DNA of 64,000 nt from Adiantum capillus-veneris (taxonomy: Eukaryota > Streptophyta > Polypodiopsida > Polypodiales > Pteridaceae): contig CM043952.1 of NCBI GenBank assembly GCA_014529385.2, positions 58,798,119 to 58,862,118 on the forward strand, read 5' to 3'. A program made the position numbers and the translations under genes. How positions within the stretch are numbered: position 1 is the first letter of the stretch; every line of letters begins with the position of its first letter. Positions 54,999-64,000 of the stretch are shown here, one piece after another. The notes below the pieces were generated by a model that searched no databases, had not been told where the DNA came from, and worked only from the letters and a program-made list of their open reading frames with translations.

Positions 54999-55770
54999 TG
55001 TTAGGAAATAAGACGCAGCTAAATAGATAATTGAGTAGATTACTTAATGGAGAGAGACAAATTTACATACATGAGATTATAGAGTAGAGAGAGAGAGATA
55101 GAGTACACACGATATACGTGGTTCACCCAATGTGGGCTACGTCCACGGGAAAGCAGCCACTCAATGGCTTTAGTACTTCAAAACAAGAAGTAGTTTACAA
55201 AGGGATTATACTCTTTTGGAGCTCCCGCCTTGCTTCACTCTCACCACCTCACACCCACCTTGTTGCATCAACTTCACACTCTGAAATGTGTGTAGAAATG
55301 GCCTCCTTTTATAGGCAAAAAGGGTTGCCCTCTCTCATGAGAGGCAGCCATGTGTAGCCGCCCTTGTGTAGATAAGTCCAAGTCGGACCCTTCAATCCGT
55401 CCATGTGTGGACGCCCTTGAGAAGACAAGTCCGCTTTTCAATTCGGCCACCGGCCATTGACTTCCGACCACCGGCCATTGACTACCGGCCACCACTGGCC
55501 AACCGATCGATCGTTTTTTGACCACTTTTCGACCGCCGTTCGGCCATAATATTCCGGCAAAAATGAATATTCTAGCGAAGGGAAAAAAAAGTTTCGGGGC
55601 TCCCTTTCGAGGCCCCTAAAGTTGCCCCTAATTTTTGACCGTGAAAATTTTGGTTTCCGGCGAGTGATTTTCCTTCACTCACAATGGCTTCTCCTCATAA
55701 TGGGGGCCTTACAAATGTGCGCTTTTACCACATAAAATTACAAGGGATAAATCAGGCTCCATACTTAATA
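54999..55770 (-). repeat. 5' LTR of the copia element
   Basis: Pairs with 50,219-50,987. Its outer end now reads TATTAAG in place of TGTTAAG on the minus strand, a single transition that destroyed the terminal TG. Confidence 0.92.
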
Positions 55771-57566
55771 GCATCAACCTCCTTTACCCCAGGAGAATAG
55801 GGCCATGGTAAGGATTTTGCAACCTATAGAAGGACCTTCTGATCAGGCATGGTCCAGATTGTTTCATACCAAGAAGATTTAGACAACACCTATGAGAAGG
55901 GTTTTGATGGGAATGCATATGCTTCAGAGGGACAAATCCCATGGATGGTTCTAGAAGATATGCCAGAGCCCCCATACATAGCACAACCAACAAAAAACCA
56001 TTACTTGGTAGATGAAAATATGCTTATGTTCATGGCAAACCAGAACTACAAACCTAGGGGATATCCTCCTAGAGGAGGACAACCAATGGGGGCTCCACAA
56101 TCTTCTCCACCACCTATAGGACCATGCTATGAATGCGGCAGTGATCATTGGGCAAGAATTTGTCCACAAAAAAGGAGAACAAATCAAACTTTTTGGGTTC
56201 GTGAAGGGTGTACAAATGACCATCTCATTCCACATTGTCCAAAAAAACCCGATAACAAAGGGAAAACAACCATGGGCAAGAATTTTTCCACATAAAGGAG
56301 AACAAATCAAACGTTTTGGGTTCTGTGAAGGGTGTACAAATGACCATCTCATTCCACATTGTCCAAAAAACCCCGATAACAAAGGGAAAACAACCATGAG
56401 CAAAATTGGAATTGTGTCAAGCTCAAGTGTATCAGAAACAAAACCAACCATTCCGATCAACGTGGTAACAAAATCCCGAGCACATGAGGCTGCAAGGAAC
56501 ATCCCAGCCAGTCAAACAGAGAAAGAAAATTTATTTGTCACCAGAAACCCTAGGAAATCCTAGAAGGCAAAATGAGACAAGATAAAGGCCAAAAGAGAGA
56601 AATAAAAAACGGCTTTGGAAACCAAAATACTGCAAACAAAGAAACAGTTGAGGATGGAAAAAGACCTTAAGAAAAAAGACGAAGTAGCAAAGCCATCAGC
56701 AATACCGTCGAGAGGATTTGTCTTGGTGGACAAGGTCTTTGAACCCTTGGACGCGATCTTAAAAGCTTGTGATACTAGGTTAAAGCCTAACCAAACCCAA
56801 AAGGATAGGTGGCTAACGTACCCTCACCCAGGCTATGAAAAAGAGAGGTTAAAGATGTGCAAGGAGCTCATCCAAGCCGCTCAAGTGCTTATGGAACCAC
56901 CAGTTTCAACTGCTCCAAAAATTGAGGTGTTAATCCAGGAAAAAATTCAAGAGTTAAAGGAGCATGGGATCGGGGATGAAAACCAGAAAGCTTATGTAAA
57001 TAAAACGCCCTTAGATACGAGGATAGTGGCCAATATGACAGATGGAATGTATTCGCAAGCACCTCTGTCAATTCCTGAGGTGGAAGAACAATGGCCACAA
57101 GATTTGTGGAAACATATCAAAACAGAAAAGATGGAAGCGCAACGCTTCAGTCATCAGCACCCATCACAGAGATCCACCTCGAGCATGAGCTCTACCCAAA
57201 AGATATTTGATCACTATATGGTGATGTAGGTACGGTAATATCAGAAGACAACAGATCTCAGTCATTGAAGACTTTACCTTCATTTATTGGTAGCCATGAA
57301 ACACGATGAGAGGTAAAGAAGGTACCATCTCAATGGAAGACCAATCCTAAGATGATGGATACCAAAACTCTTCATGAGCTGATGTTATCCCCTATCCATT
57401 GTACGCTAACTCTCTCATAGTTACTACAAATAAGATCTCATCTTTGGGAAGAGGTTGGAAAAAGATTGGAGAAAATAGGATTGGAAATTCCACCACCCAA
57501 TGCTTCCCAAAAAACACTAAAGACCAAACCTCAAAACAAGCTAAACATGAGCCAGTACCAGTGAAA
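55771..57566 (+). pseudogene. gag: Gypsy gag, 3' half, and following region
   Basis: Continues the gag cut at 50,218: AYASEGQIPWMVLEDMPE, YLVDENMLMFMANQNYK, then the knuckle CYECGSDHWARIC and a second motif CTNDHLIPHC, each within a duplicated 124-bp unit. A separate frame at 56,615-57,229 (204 codons; KKDEVAKPSAIPSRGFVLVD, RWLTYPHPGYEKERLKMCKE) is presumably the gag/pol linker. It is not recognisable as protease or RT. Broken frames go on to the LTR at 57,567. Confidence 0.65.
56150..56397 (+). repeat. 124-bp tandem duplication in gag
   Basis: Two units beginning GGGCAAGAATTT share AAAGGAGAACAAATCAAAC, TGTACAAATGACCATCTCAT and AACAAAGGGAAAACAACCAT with few differences. They duplicate the zinc-knuckle coding region. 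124 is not a multiple of three, so the copy is out of frame. Confidence 0.93.
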
Positions 57567-57744
57567 TGTTAAAGAATACGTCCATTATGCTATGGGCGGT
57601 TGGACAAAGAGAAGAGGAGTGAGAGAAACACGTTGAATGATTGTTGCAGGGTAACGATTGTGTGTGTGTGTGTGTGTGTCGATGTGTGTTGATGTGTGTG
57701 CGTAGTCATCTTTCCTACCTTCTCCATCACCTGCGCACTCTACA
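57567..57744 (+). mobile_element. 5' LTR of a second copia element
   Basis: 178 bases, TGTTAAAGAATACG...ACTCTACA, containing a (GT)n tract at 57,659-57,679. It is followed at 57,748-57,759 by TGGTATCAGAGC, the initiator-Met primer-binding site. It sits inside the old gypsy sequence. Its 3' LTR lies outside the window. Confidence 0.85.
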
Positions 57745-58642
57745 AAGTGGTATCAGAGCTCAGTTTAAGGAGCTACAGTCAATACATAGATTTCCGTAGC
57801 TCTGGAAAACAGCCAAAAAGAGAGGTTTTTTTGTCATAACTCCCTCACCCGAACTCGGAATACAGTGATCCAGGAGTCTATCTTTATGTTTTTGGGCATT
57901 CCGGATGCATTGGCATACTCAGATTTGTCAAAATCTGCAATTTTCTACAGCAAACATCCAGCTCACACAAGCATAGGAGATTTCCAGTTTTGCACTCAGC
58001 AGTAGATTTACACAGGTTACAGGTGAAGCATTTACACAGGTTTTGGAGAGCGACATAGAGCTTTTGCATCATGATATTGTGTTATTGAAGATTATATTTC
58101 GTTGTTGTGGGTCTGTTATGGGCAGCCGCCTATGTAAGACAGGTTGTGGGAAGAAGTTGAGGCGGTTATATTGTCAGATTGAGTACTTTGTGGTTATGTA
58201 TGGACATGCGGTTAATGTATTTTGGAAAACTGCAGCCTTTGTGAGGGTCGAGTGAGGTTTTTTAAAGCCTTGCCTTGGGAGCTTTGGTACCTTGGCAAGG
58301 TGGATTAGGTACTGGAGCGAACACCCAACTGGCCTCGCGAAAGACCTCATATGTCGTTTACGACTATGGGAAGAAGGTGGATGTATGGATATGTGGTACA
58401 GGACTGCGTATGGATTGCATTTGCATACAGTCCATGTGGACATTGTTTTAGAGTATTTATGCATAGTATTGAATCAGTCTGTGGCAAAGTGAGTCAGTGG
58501 ATTTTTCCTTGGTAGTGAGAGATTTTATGTCAGTGTTTATGAGCACTTTGGTTGAGATTGTCACTTGAGATATTGTCCAAATACAAACGAAAATCTGCCG
58601 AAATTTTGTCAAAATCCTTTGGAAGTAATTGAGAGAGTGAAG
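57745..58642 (+). other. Untranslated leader of the second copia
   Basis: About 900 bases between primer-binding site and gag ATG. Short frames on both strands have no domain. A long leader is common in plant copia elements. Confidence 0.6.
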
Positions 58643-59681
58643 ATGGCAGAAAGTTCAACTCAAGTCACACAGATTGTTGGAGAGAAGCTGACCAGAGAGA
58701 ACTATAGCATATGGTCTTACAGGATGGAGAACTTTATCATGGGCAAAGGTTTATGGGATTACATTACAGGTGAACAAGAGTGTCCCGAGGTTGGTTTGGA
58801 ACCAAATAGAGAGAATGTTGAAGCACATAAAACATGGCAAGTAGGAGTAGAAGCTTACAAGAAGTGGATCGAGAATTCAAGGAAAGTGATGCATTGGATT
58901 TCATTATGCATTAGTGACTTCTTTATACCACATGTGAAGAAGGCTCAATCTCCAAAGGAAGCATGGGAGATACTAGCAAGAATGAACAGCTCCAATACAG
59001 AACCACAAAAAGTTCACTTGAAGCAAAGGTTCCATTGTGTATGGCGAGGAAATAGATCCATATCAGATTATGTGACAGAGATAAAGCAAATACAGGAAGA
59101 TCTTGCAAGCATTAATGTTGAAGTTCTAGATGATGACTTAGTTTCAGTGACATTGAATGGTTTGGGACCGGAATACAAGTCATTGGATACATCTATATCG
59201 ATTCGAGGACACATGCCTGATTTTGAAGAGTTAGTAAACCTTTGTTTGCAAGAAGAGGTGAAGTTAGGCAAGTCAGGTCCTTCTACATCAAATAACAATT
59301 CCAGAGATCAGGTATTTTACTCTAGAGGTCGTGGAAACAATGGAGGTGGAAGAGGAAACTATGGTCGTGGAAACAATGCTGGAAGAGGTCAATGGCAAAA
59401 CCAACAAAGTCAAAGTTACAATGATTACAGCCAAAGAGGCAAGGGGAGAGCCCAACCTCGTGGACGTGGAGGTGGACGATCTGTACATCCTCAAAGAGAT
59501 GGATATTGTAACAGATGTGGCATTTATGGTCACTTTGAAAGATAATGTTACACAAGGCTAAATCAAAATCGTGATCGTGGTGGAAGAGGCCGAGGTTATG
59601 GCAGACATGGAGGAAACTTTGTTGGATACAATTCTCTTGATAAAAATATATATGACAATAGATCGAGTGGACATTTATTTC
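58643..59681 (+). pseudogene. gag: Copia gag (split by a nested element)
   Basis: The ATG at 58,643 begins MAESSTQVTQIVGEKLTREN. Then come YSIWSYRMENFIMGKGLWDY, KAQSPKEAWEILARMNSSN, FHCVWRGNRSISDYVTEIKQ and VTLNGLGPEYKSLDTSISIR, a full copia gag (UBN2 type). A Gly/Arg/Asn-rich basic stretch precedes the zinc knuckle CNRCGIYGHFER, stop, C, where a TAA (59,543) breaks the last spacer position. Apart from that the gag is open for about 300 codons. It is interrupted at 59,681 and resumes at 63,353. Confidence 0.9.
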
Positions 59682-59870
59682 TGAAGGGGATCGGGGAGCA
59701 CCACAGATGGAGAGTGAGAGAGAGAGAAGGAGACACACACGATGTGGGTGGGGAGACTGTGAAGTGGAAGCTCCCCCTATACAGTATACTCACTATAAGT
59801 ATAGGGTAACAGTGGGCGGGCTCCCATGACCTGGGCGACCGGTCAAGGCACATAGGCCTTAACCCCAACA
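59682..59870 (-). repeat. 3' LTR of the non-autonomous copia
   Basis: TGAAGGGGATCGGG...CCCCAACA on the plus strand. The inner edge GACTCTCGATG shows no strong polypurine tract. Confidence 0.92.
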
Positions 59871-60967
59871 ACTGACTCTCGATGAGCTAGTGCATCCGGC
59901 TCTACTGATAGACAAACATCCCGCTGCGGAATCCACACAGAGCTAGCTCCAAGCTCTGCAAAGAGTCTACAAGAGCTCATGCACTCCTGCAAGTATCGGT
60001 CCAATACCTGCAAACCTCCCTTATGCTCTATGCCGAGATCAGTCATCGAACAACTAATCAACCCTGCTGCAAATGCTCCCACTGCAGCTGCTATGTCGGG
60101 CCTCGAGATCAGCATCTCGTACATAAGGACACCGAACGTTGATGCAACCCTGGCAACCTCTGCCACCTCCAACTCAAAACTCAACTCATGGCAATCCTGT
60201 CCCCTATCATAGAGACCATGGCACTCTGACTCCGAGATCTGGAGTGACTCATCGTGCCCACCACATATCACATGTGTACCAAGAGTATCCATCTGTCCTG
60301 AATCTGCATCAAGCTCTGGCATAAGCATATCAAGAAATGACTCGACAATAGCCGACATCTCAACATCCATGTGAGTCATCTCTGTCATCACCTCTGATGA
60401 CTCATCCTGCTGTGACTCACTAGAGCTATCCCGCTCTACCTGTGCATCCGTAGACGCAACCTGCACAACAAGGTCACTGCTCTGCACTCCATGCAAAGCA
60501 TCCTGCAACCCACAAGCAAAAGAGACTCGCCTGCTCTCTCGCTCTCTACCTAGATGCATGATCACAAAGACAGTACCGTCTCTCACGTGATCCACATGCA
60601 ATGGGTAACCTGTACCACTCCTGGAACCTCTCTCAATCACTAGCGAACCCAAATGCATCACAAAAGCTCGCTTTCGTAGCAAAATCTGACATCCACAATC
60701 TCTAAGCTGACCAATTGAGATCACACTCACTGTCAAATCTGGTAAATAGTGCACATGTCGTAACAAGTAAGATGCACCACTCGGTAATGACAGTCTCACA
60801 TCTACTGCACCTGCTATCGCATGCAGCGATCCATCGGTCAAACGTACACTGCCAAGCATCCCGCTAGAATAGCTACAAAACCATGCACGATGCGGCGTGA
60901 CATGAAACATAGCATCTGCATCTAGCAACCACTGCGAAGGGAGTGCACTATCCACATGTATAGAATC
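59843..60967 (-). CDS. Protease-like region with RT/RNase H remnant
   Basis: A 370-codon open frame in the same frame as the gag upstream, separated by one TGA. It begins DSALPSQWLLDADAMFHVTP, in which DADAMFH replaces the protease DSGAxxH, and HAIAGAVDVRLSLPSGASYL and HVHYLPDLTVSVISIGQLRD follow the copia protease pattern. About 130 acidic residues with no known domain come next, then VLMYEMLISRPDIAAAVGAF, which matches the copia MYAMVxTRPDIxxAVG motif near the end of RT, and a tail running into the LTR. The deletion joined protease to this stub without breaking the frame. Catalytic activity is unlikely. Confidence 0.7.
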   Translation of the reverse strand, partial: DSIHVDSALPSQWLLDADAMFHVTPHRAWFCSYSSGMLGSVRLTDGSLHAIAGAVDVRLSLPSGASYLLRHVHYLPDLTVSVISIGQLRDCGCQILLRKRAFVMHLGSLVIERGSRSGTGYPLHVDHVRDGTVFVIMHLGRERESRRVSFACGLQDALHGVQSSDLVVQVASTDAQVERDSSSESQQDESSEVMTEMTHMDVEMSAIVESFLDMLMPELDADSGQMDTLGTHVICGGHDESLQISESECHGLYDRGQDCHELSFELEVAEVARVASTFGVLMYEMLISRPDIAAAVGAFAAGLISCSMTDLGIEHKGGLQVLDRYLQECMSSCRLFAELGASSVWIPQRDVCLSVEPDALAHRESVVGVKAYVP

Positions 60968-61519
60968 TCATGCATAGCTCGAGATAAAAGTGACATCCCC
61001 GTCACTAGTATACTCCGACACTACATGTGCCTCAACTGTCAAAGCAACTAAGTCCATGGCATCACTACATACATCTCTGAGACTTCCATGTCTCCTACGA
61101 TGTCGCATACGACGAAAACAGCGTCGTCTAACGTGTCCAGAATGACCACAATACCAACATGTCACCTGTCGGCGTGCTCGTGAATGTACATGTCTCACAT
61201 GAGTCCGTAATGACTCAGATCTATCATACATATCATGTAATCTGCGCCAAAGTGCTCTCGAAGTAGTCTCATACATAACAAGAGCATATACAGATTTCGC
61301 AAGGTGCAAAGAGAGCGTAGATAGTGCCATCTCCTCTAGCTTCTGCCACCGATCGTCAGACATGTTTGAAGGTCTACCTGCATCACCACTCAATGGCCAA
61401 TGCAACCCTCGTTGTGTCAATGCATCAAGCATACACTCTCTCCATGACGCAAAGTCTGACCCATCAAACACGCGCATCTGTGAGAGGTCACAATCTGATC
61501 GATCACCTGTCTCTGCCAT
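60968..61519 (-). CDS. gag: Gag of the non-autonomous copia
   Basis: ATG at 61,519: MAETGDRSDCDLSQMRVFDG, then DFASWRECMLDALTQRGLHW, LSLHLAKSVYALVMYETTSR and LWRRLHDMYDRSESLRTHV, and the zinc knuckle CWYCGHSGHVRRRC. The upstream frame to 61,684 lacks an ATG of gag type. At 184 codons it is shorter than usual (the second helical half appears reduced). Uninterrupted, it ends in a TGA where the frame otherwise continues into the protease region; CGA to TGA is likely, or readthrough. Confidence 0.82.
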   Translation of the reverse strand: MAETGDRSDCDLSQMRVFDGSDFASWRECMLDALTQRGLHWPLSGDAGRPSNMSDDRWQKLEEMALSTLSLHLAKSVYALVMYETTSRALWRRLHDMYDRSESLRTHVRHVHSRARRQVTCWYCGHSGHVRRRCFRRMRHRRRHGSLRDVCSDAMDLVALTVEAHVVSEYTSDGDVTFISSYA

Positions 61520-63149
61520 GAGCACAATGTAGCAAACTAGAAAGCAAAACCACCTCACCAACAACACCTGGAAACTGTCTACAAATATGGTCAGAAACAC
61601 AATGTAAAACCTGTGAGACACACTCCAAAATAGAGCTTCCGCAATGTCAATACAAGCCTCGCATGCTCTAGTATCACACTGCAATCTATGAGCTAATCAC
61701 CAAGCCCACATTGTGCGGTATCGATGCATACACACGCACAAATCTCCCACCTGCAGAGAACACCGCACGCAAATGTTGAGTGCAACCTGCAACCTCTACC
61801 TAGATCGCATAAATGATGCGCATAAAACTCCTAGGAAAATTTCGCCAGAGTTTTGACGTACAATGGCTATCAACACAAAATAACCATTGTCCTGCAAGCT
61901 CAATACAATGAGCAATCAATGCGCATCAAACTACACTCAATATACATGCATAAGCTCTGCAAAACCATGTCAAACAATGCTCGAGATCACAAGACTCTCC
62001 CACCCGAGAGCAAACCACTGTCTCAAGCAAAGAAAGATACACAACTCCTCACTCTTGCGAGAGTGGATACAAAAACACAAAACTGTGTACAAACTGACAA
62101 AACCTATCAAAGTGAGAGTAAAAACTCGATCACAAACTATGGCGAGAATCTGGGAAAAATCCGATAGAATTTTCCCTCAAAATTGAGCAAAAAACTCAAG
62201 TATAATCTCTACCATAAACCATAACACTACTCAATGCCAATGAGTAGAAATGCCAAAATGGCTCCACATTTTCACATACAATGACAATCTGCACTCAACG
62301 TACATCAACGGAGTGACCGCGCATAAGCAAGCGGCAAAAGATTTGCAATCCGGAAACTTGATCAATGCGAAAACAATGCTCTCAAGAGAGCTTACCGGCA
62401 CTTGAAAGTGCTCGCCAAAATGCATATATAATGGGCATCAACCATGTGCCATAACCATATGCAAACCATCCACAAAGACCATGAATCCAAGCACAAAATC
62501 ACTGCCAGAGTATTTTGTGAAAACCAATGAAAGAAGCTCCACCTATGTGCTCCAAAAACCTGCGTCTCTCAAGAGACCGCTTCGGTGGTGTGTAAACGCC
62601 TCCGTACTTCGTTGCCCAAGTCTACCAAAAACCCTCAAACCACAAGCTTAACACAAGCTGCAATTGCATCTTCAGCTCAGAATTTATGCACTCAATTTCA
62701 AGCATCTCGCGTGCTTCCAAAAGTGCATCAAACTCGCACACAATGCGACAACAAAAAATCTGGAATTTCTGTATACAGACAGTCTGAGCTGAATATCAGC
62801 AAAACAGTGAGGAATTTGCAAAAAGTTTCTTCTGCAAAGTTGTAGACCACGTCGAAATGGATGGGCACTACGCTCAAGATTCTCAGATCTGCATTCTACA
62901 AGGATAAAAACGAATCTAAAAACTGCGCTGCTGTGCACACAGTTCTAGGGCAGCACCTTCACTTACACACAGTCTTCCACACTTCTTTCTGAGCTTCCAC
63001 AAGAGCATACATCACTCTCAACTGAGGTCACAAGCTCCCATTGCATTCTCACAGCAAGTCTTCTGCTTTCTTAACCTCTCTACCGTCGAGAGAGAGCGAG
63101 TTATCGCCTCGAAGCTCTCAAAGCCGTCGTGCTCTCCGCGGTCACCATA
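61520..63149 (-). other. Untranslated leader of the non-autonomous copia
   Basis: About 1.6 kb between primer-binding site and gag without a convincing frame; C/A-rich on the plus strand. Such a leader, longer than either gene, would hold packaging signals. Confidence 0.55.
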
Positions 63150-63161
63150 GCTCTGATACCA
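63150..63161 (-). promoter_or_regulatory. Primer-binding site of the non-autonomous copia
   Basis: TGGTATCAGAGC on the minus strand, 2 bases inside the 5' LTR. Confidence 0.92.
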
Positions 63162-63163
63162 AT

Positions 63164-63352
63164 TGAAGGGGATCGGGGAGCACCACAGACGGAGAGTGAG
63201 AGAGAGAGAAGGAGACACACACAATGTAGGTGGGGAGACTGTGAAGTGGCAGCTCCCCCTATACACTATACTCACTATAAGTATAGGGTAACAGTGGACG
63301 GGCGCCCATGACCTGGGCGACCGGTCAAGGTACATAGGCCTTAACCCCAACA
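63164..63352 (-). repeat. 5' LTR of the non-autonomous copia
   Basis: Partner of 59,682-59,870 with the same length and ends. Confidence 0.92.
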
Positions 63353-63516
63353 ATTTTCTATGGAGCATGTTGTTGAAAGCATGGTGGAGCCACATCATAC
63401 AGATGATTTGTATTTAGATAGTGGTGCCACAAATCATATGACTTATCATGGTGAATGGTTTGACAGAAAAGAGAAGTCAGAAGAGAATGAGTTTGTCGTT
63501 ACAGGTGATGATACTG
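63353..63516 (+). pseudogene. pol: Protease of the second copia (continued)
   Basis: SMEHVVESMVEPHHTDDLYL then DSGATNHMTYHGEWF is the intact copia protease active-site region, continuing the gag that stops at 59,681. It is cut at 63,516 by the next insertion. Confidence 0.9.
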
Positions 63517-64000
63517 TTAGGAAATAAGACGTAGCTAAATAGATAATTAAGTAGATTACTTAATGGAGAGAGACAGATTTACATACACGAGATTAGAGAG
63601 CAGAGAGAGAGAGAGAGAGTACACACGATATACGTGGTTCACCCAATCTGGGCTACGTCCACGGGAAAGCAGCCACTCAATGGAAAGCAGGCCCTGATTC
63701 TTGTCCGTGAAAAATTTGGTTTCCGGTGAGTGATTTTCCTTCACGCACGATGGCTTCTCCTCATAATGGGGGCCTTACAAATGTGCCCCTTTACCACAGA
63801 AAATTACAAGGGTAAATCAGGCTCCATACTTAACAATCTCCCACTTGGAGACTGATCTCCAAACCAAACCTGTGACTGCTTTCCATTCTGGCTTCTTATC
63901 CTTGAATGCCGATTGAAGATGAGCAAAAGCTCAACTTCTCCTCGTTGACCACCTTTGTAAACATGTCTGCAGGATTTTCACTTGTATGCACCATTCCTAG
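63517..64000 (-). mobile_element. Second member of the Tork-like copia family (cut by window edge)
   Basis: LTR at 63,517-63,834 with the same ends as 50,219-50,987 (TGTTAGGAAATAAG...CTTAACA) but only 318 bases, owing to a deletion of about 450 bases after CACTCAATGG. It is followed by the same polypurine tract and the 3' end of pol (matching 50,988-51,150) to the window end. It is therefore the 3' end of a minus-strand element inserted in the second copia. Confidence 0.9.

Larger units (their letters stand above)
50219..55770 (-). mobile_element. Complete Ty1/copia element (Tork/Tnt1-like)
   Basis: 5552 bases with two LTRs (50,219-50,987 and 54,999-55,770), primer-binding site, gag, protease, integrase, RT, RNase H and polypurine tract in canonical order on the minus strand. 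The flanks GAATC (50,214-50,218) and GCATC (55,771-55,775) look like a 5-bp target duplication with one change. Gag and pol were one reading frame but now carry several stops and frameshifts, so it is inactive. Relatives: 25,967-26,374 and 63,517-64,000. Lineage is inferred from the gag (LIEKFNGKNYQHWK) and overall size. Confidence 0.93.
59682..63352 (-). mobile_element. Compact non-autonomous copia element
   Basis: 3671 bases with 189-bp LTRs at both ends (8 differences by eye, about 96% identity), primer-binding site at 63,150-63,161 and flanks ATTTC and ATTTT that look like a 5-bp target duplication with one change. The interior encodes gag and a protease-like region, then a short RT/RNase-H-like end, with integrase and nearly all RT missing. 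Coding sequence is more GC-rich than its surroundings. Removing the insertion rejoins the host copia in frame (GHLF then SMEHVVESM). Confidence 0.92.

Noticed and set aside
1..64000. tRNA, rRNA or small structural RNA genes
   Set aside because: No cloverleaf or conserved rRNA segment was recognised; matches to tRNA sequence are only primer-binding sites. A covariance-model scan would be decisive.

Overview
The window looks like a stretch of nuclear chromosome from a land plant with a large, transposon-rich genome. The evidence is Ty1/copia and Ty3/gypsy retrotransposons of plant type, primer-binding sites complementary to initiator methionine tRNA, short introns with GT..AG borders, plant-like TATA boxes, many long (CT)n, (AT)n and (AC)n microsatellites, and AT-rich spacer. 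The species cannot be named from the sequence. No intact conventional host gene, rRNA, tRNA or CRISPR array was recognised; almost everything readable is a mobile element or its relic.

Layout. 1-10 kb is non-coding and made of microsatellites and short dispersed repeats that reappear, often inverted, at 43.8-46.8 kb. 10.06-24.5 kb is bounded by two related LTRs in the same orientation and holds a foldback element, copy A of an unusual two-gene cassette (11.3-15.3 kb), a field of short palindromes (19-20.2 kb) and a gypsy integrase/protease remnant (21.5-22.4 kb). 25.9-26.6 kb holds copia debris and a short LTR. 27.7-30.9 kb carries two unrecognised plus-strand genes; a broken second copy of the first lies at 47.2-48.1 kb. 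31.0-31.8 kb has two related foldback elements, then copy B of the cassette (31.9-35.9 kb). 37.9-42.4 kb is a decayed gypsy element lacking its 3' part. 49.4-64 kb is a nest: a gypsy gag is split by a complete copia element (50,219-55,770) and then invaded by a second copia (from 57,567), which is itself invaded by a compact non-autonomous copia (59,682-63,352) and by another member of the first copia family (from 63,517).

The most interesting content is the cassette seen twice (A 11,321-15,259; B 31,943-35,929, both minus strand). Its first gene has four exons, conserved intron positions and the features expected of an RNase-H-like transposase: an N-terminal coiled coil, then conserved Asp, Gly-Gly-Asp, CxxC, His-rich and Glu motifs. 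Directly downstream on the same strand lies a second gene encoding a divergent histone H3. It begins MARIKQTA (B) or MARKKRTARK (A), has a roughly 200-residue tail, and ends in an H3 histone fold whose C terminus in copy A reads RRIRGER. Both copies are broken now, by different mutations, but the pairing is kept in two well-diverged copies. This suggests a mobile-element family that carries its own histone H3 variant. I know of no description of such a system; only database searches could establish novelty.
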